64,000 nt of DNA, from assembly GCF_900172275.1 (NCBI RefSeq), contig NZ_FWFT01000003.1, positions 124,001-188,000 of the forward strand. Reading direction: 5' to 3'. The position numbers and the translations under genes were made by a program. This DNA is from Pseudooctadecabacter jejudonensis. Its GTDB lineage: Bacteria > Pseudomonadota > Alphaproteobacteria > Rhodobacterales > Rhodobacteraceae. Within the stretch, counting starts at the first letter, position 1, and every line of letters starts with the position of its first letter. Shown here piece by piece: positions 63,999 through 64,000 of this stretch. The notes below the pieces were generated by a model. That model made no database searches. It saw nothing but the letters and a program-made list of their open reading frames with translations, and was not told where the DNA came from.

Positions 63999-64000
63999 GG

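Noticed and set aside
1-64000. CRISPR arrays, insertion sequences, prophage integrase or rRNA
   Set aside because: No regularly spaced long repeats, transposase motifs, integrase or rRNA-like sequence were seen on either strand.

Overview
The window is GC-rich, densely packed alphaproteobacterial chromosome, most likely from the marine Roseobacter group (Rhodobacteraceae). The reasons are a hom / glpX / recJ / tRNA-Glu core block, a sitABCD operon behind a Fur-type box, a Rhizobium-style rhaRSTPQUK / rhaDI locus, and several solute-binding-protein transporters, each with its own catabolic genes. No transposase, integrase, CRISPR array, rRNA or origin was seen. No gene-free stretch reaches 300 bases.

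Layout. 1-7.75 kb is housekeeping: a cut membrane protein, a beta-hydroxyacid dehydrogenase, a small lipoprotein, hom, an MFS carrier, glpX, recJ and tRNA-Glu(UUC). 7.9-23.7 kb is a catabolic island built around a divergent promoter at 12.2-12.4 kb that carries two operator-like sites. Leftward run a binding protein, two permeases and a double-NTF2 protein. Rightward run the ABC ATPase, a GMC oxidoreductase, a histidinol-dehydrogenase-family (HpsN-like) enzyme, a second double-NTF2 protein, an M15-fold protein, an SDR, a LacI regulator and a third double-NTF2 protein, followed by a bicupin, a MetE-C-terminal-like protein and an alpha/beta hydrolase. The substrate cannot be read from the sequence.

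23.8-27.3 kb is sitABCD (Mn/Fe import). 27.4-33.3 kb holds a secreted protein, a DUF3995 protein, an ABC1/UbiB-type kinase, a DUF1989-GcvT fusion and a fatty-acid-hydroxylase-family membrane protein. 33.3-37.7 kb is a tight six-gene operon. It joins a MacB/LolCD-like ABC pair, a DUF4198 protein, a small exported protein and a ZnuA-type binding protein, with His clusters in several members, and is probably a metal-handling system. 37.9-48.6 kb is a complete L-rhamnose locus. 48.6-55.7 kb pairs a tripartite tricarboxylate transporter with an acylating aldehyde dehydrogenase, an acyl-CoA ligase and a LacI regulator, resembling sulfoacetate (SauS/SauT) catabolism.

55.8-64 kb is an overlapping operon of four proteins (119, 642, 1443 and 530 residues) of no family I can name with confidence. 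The largest has an internal jacalin-like lectin domain and the last has a C-terminal domain that looks like a fibre or receptor-binding module. It continues past the right edge. The strongest candidates for something undescribed are this lectin cluster, the His-rich metal operon and the NTF2-rich catabolic island.
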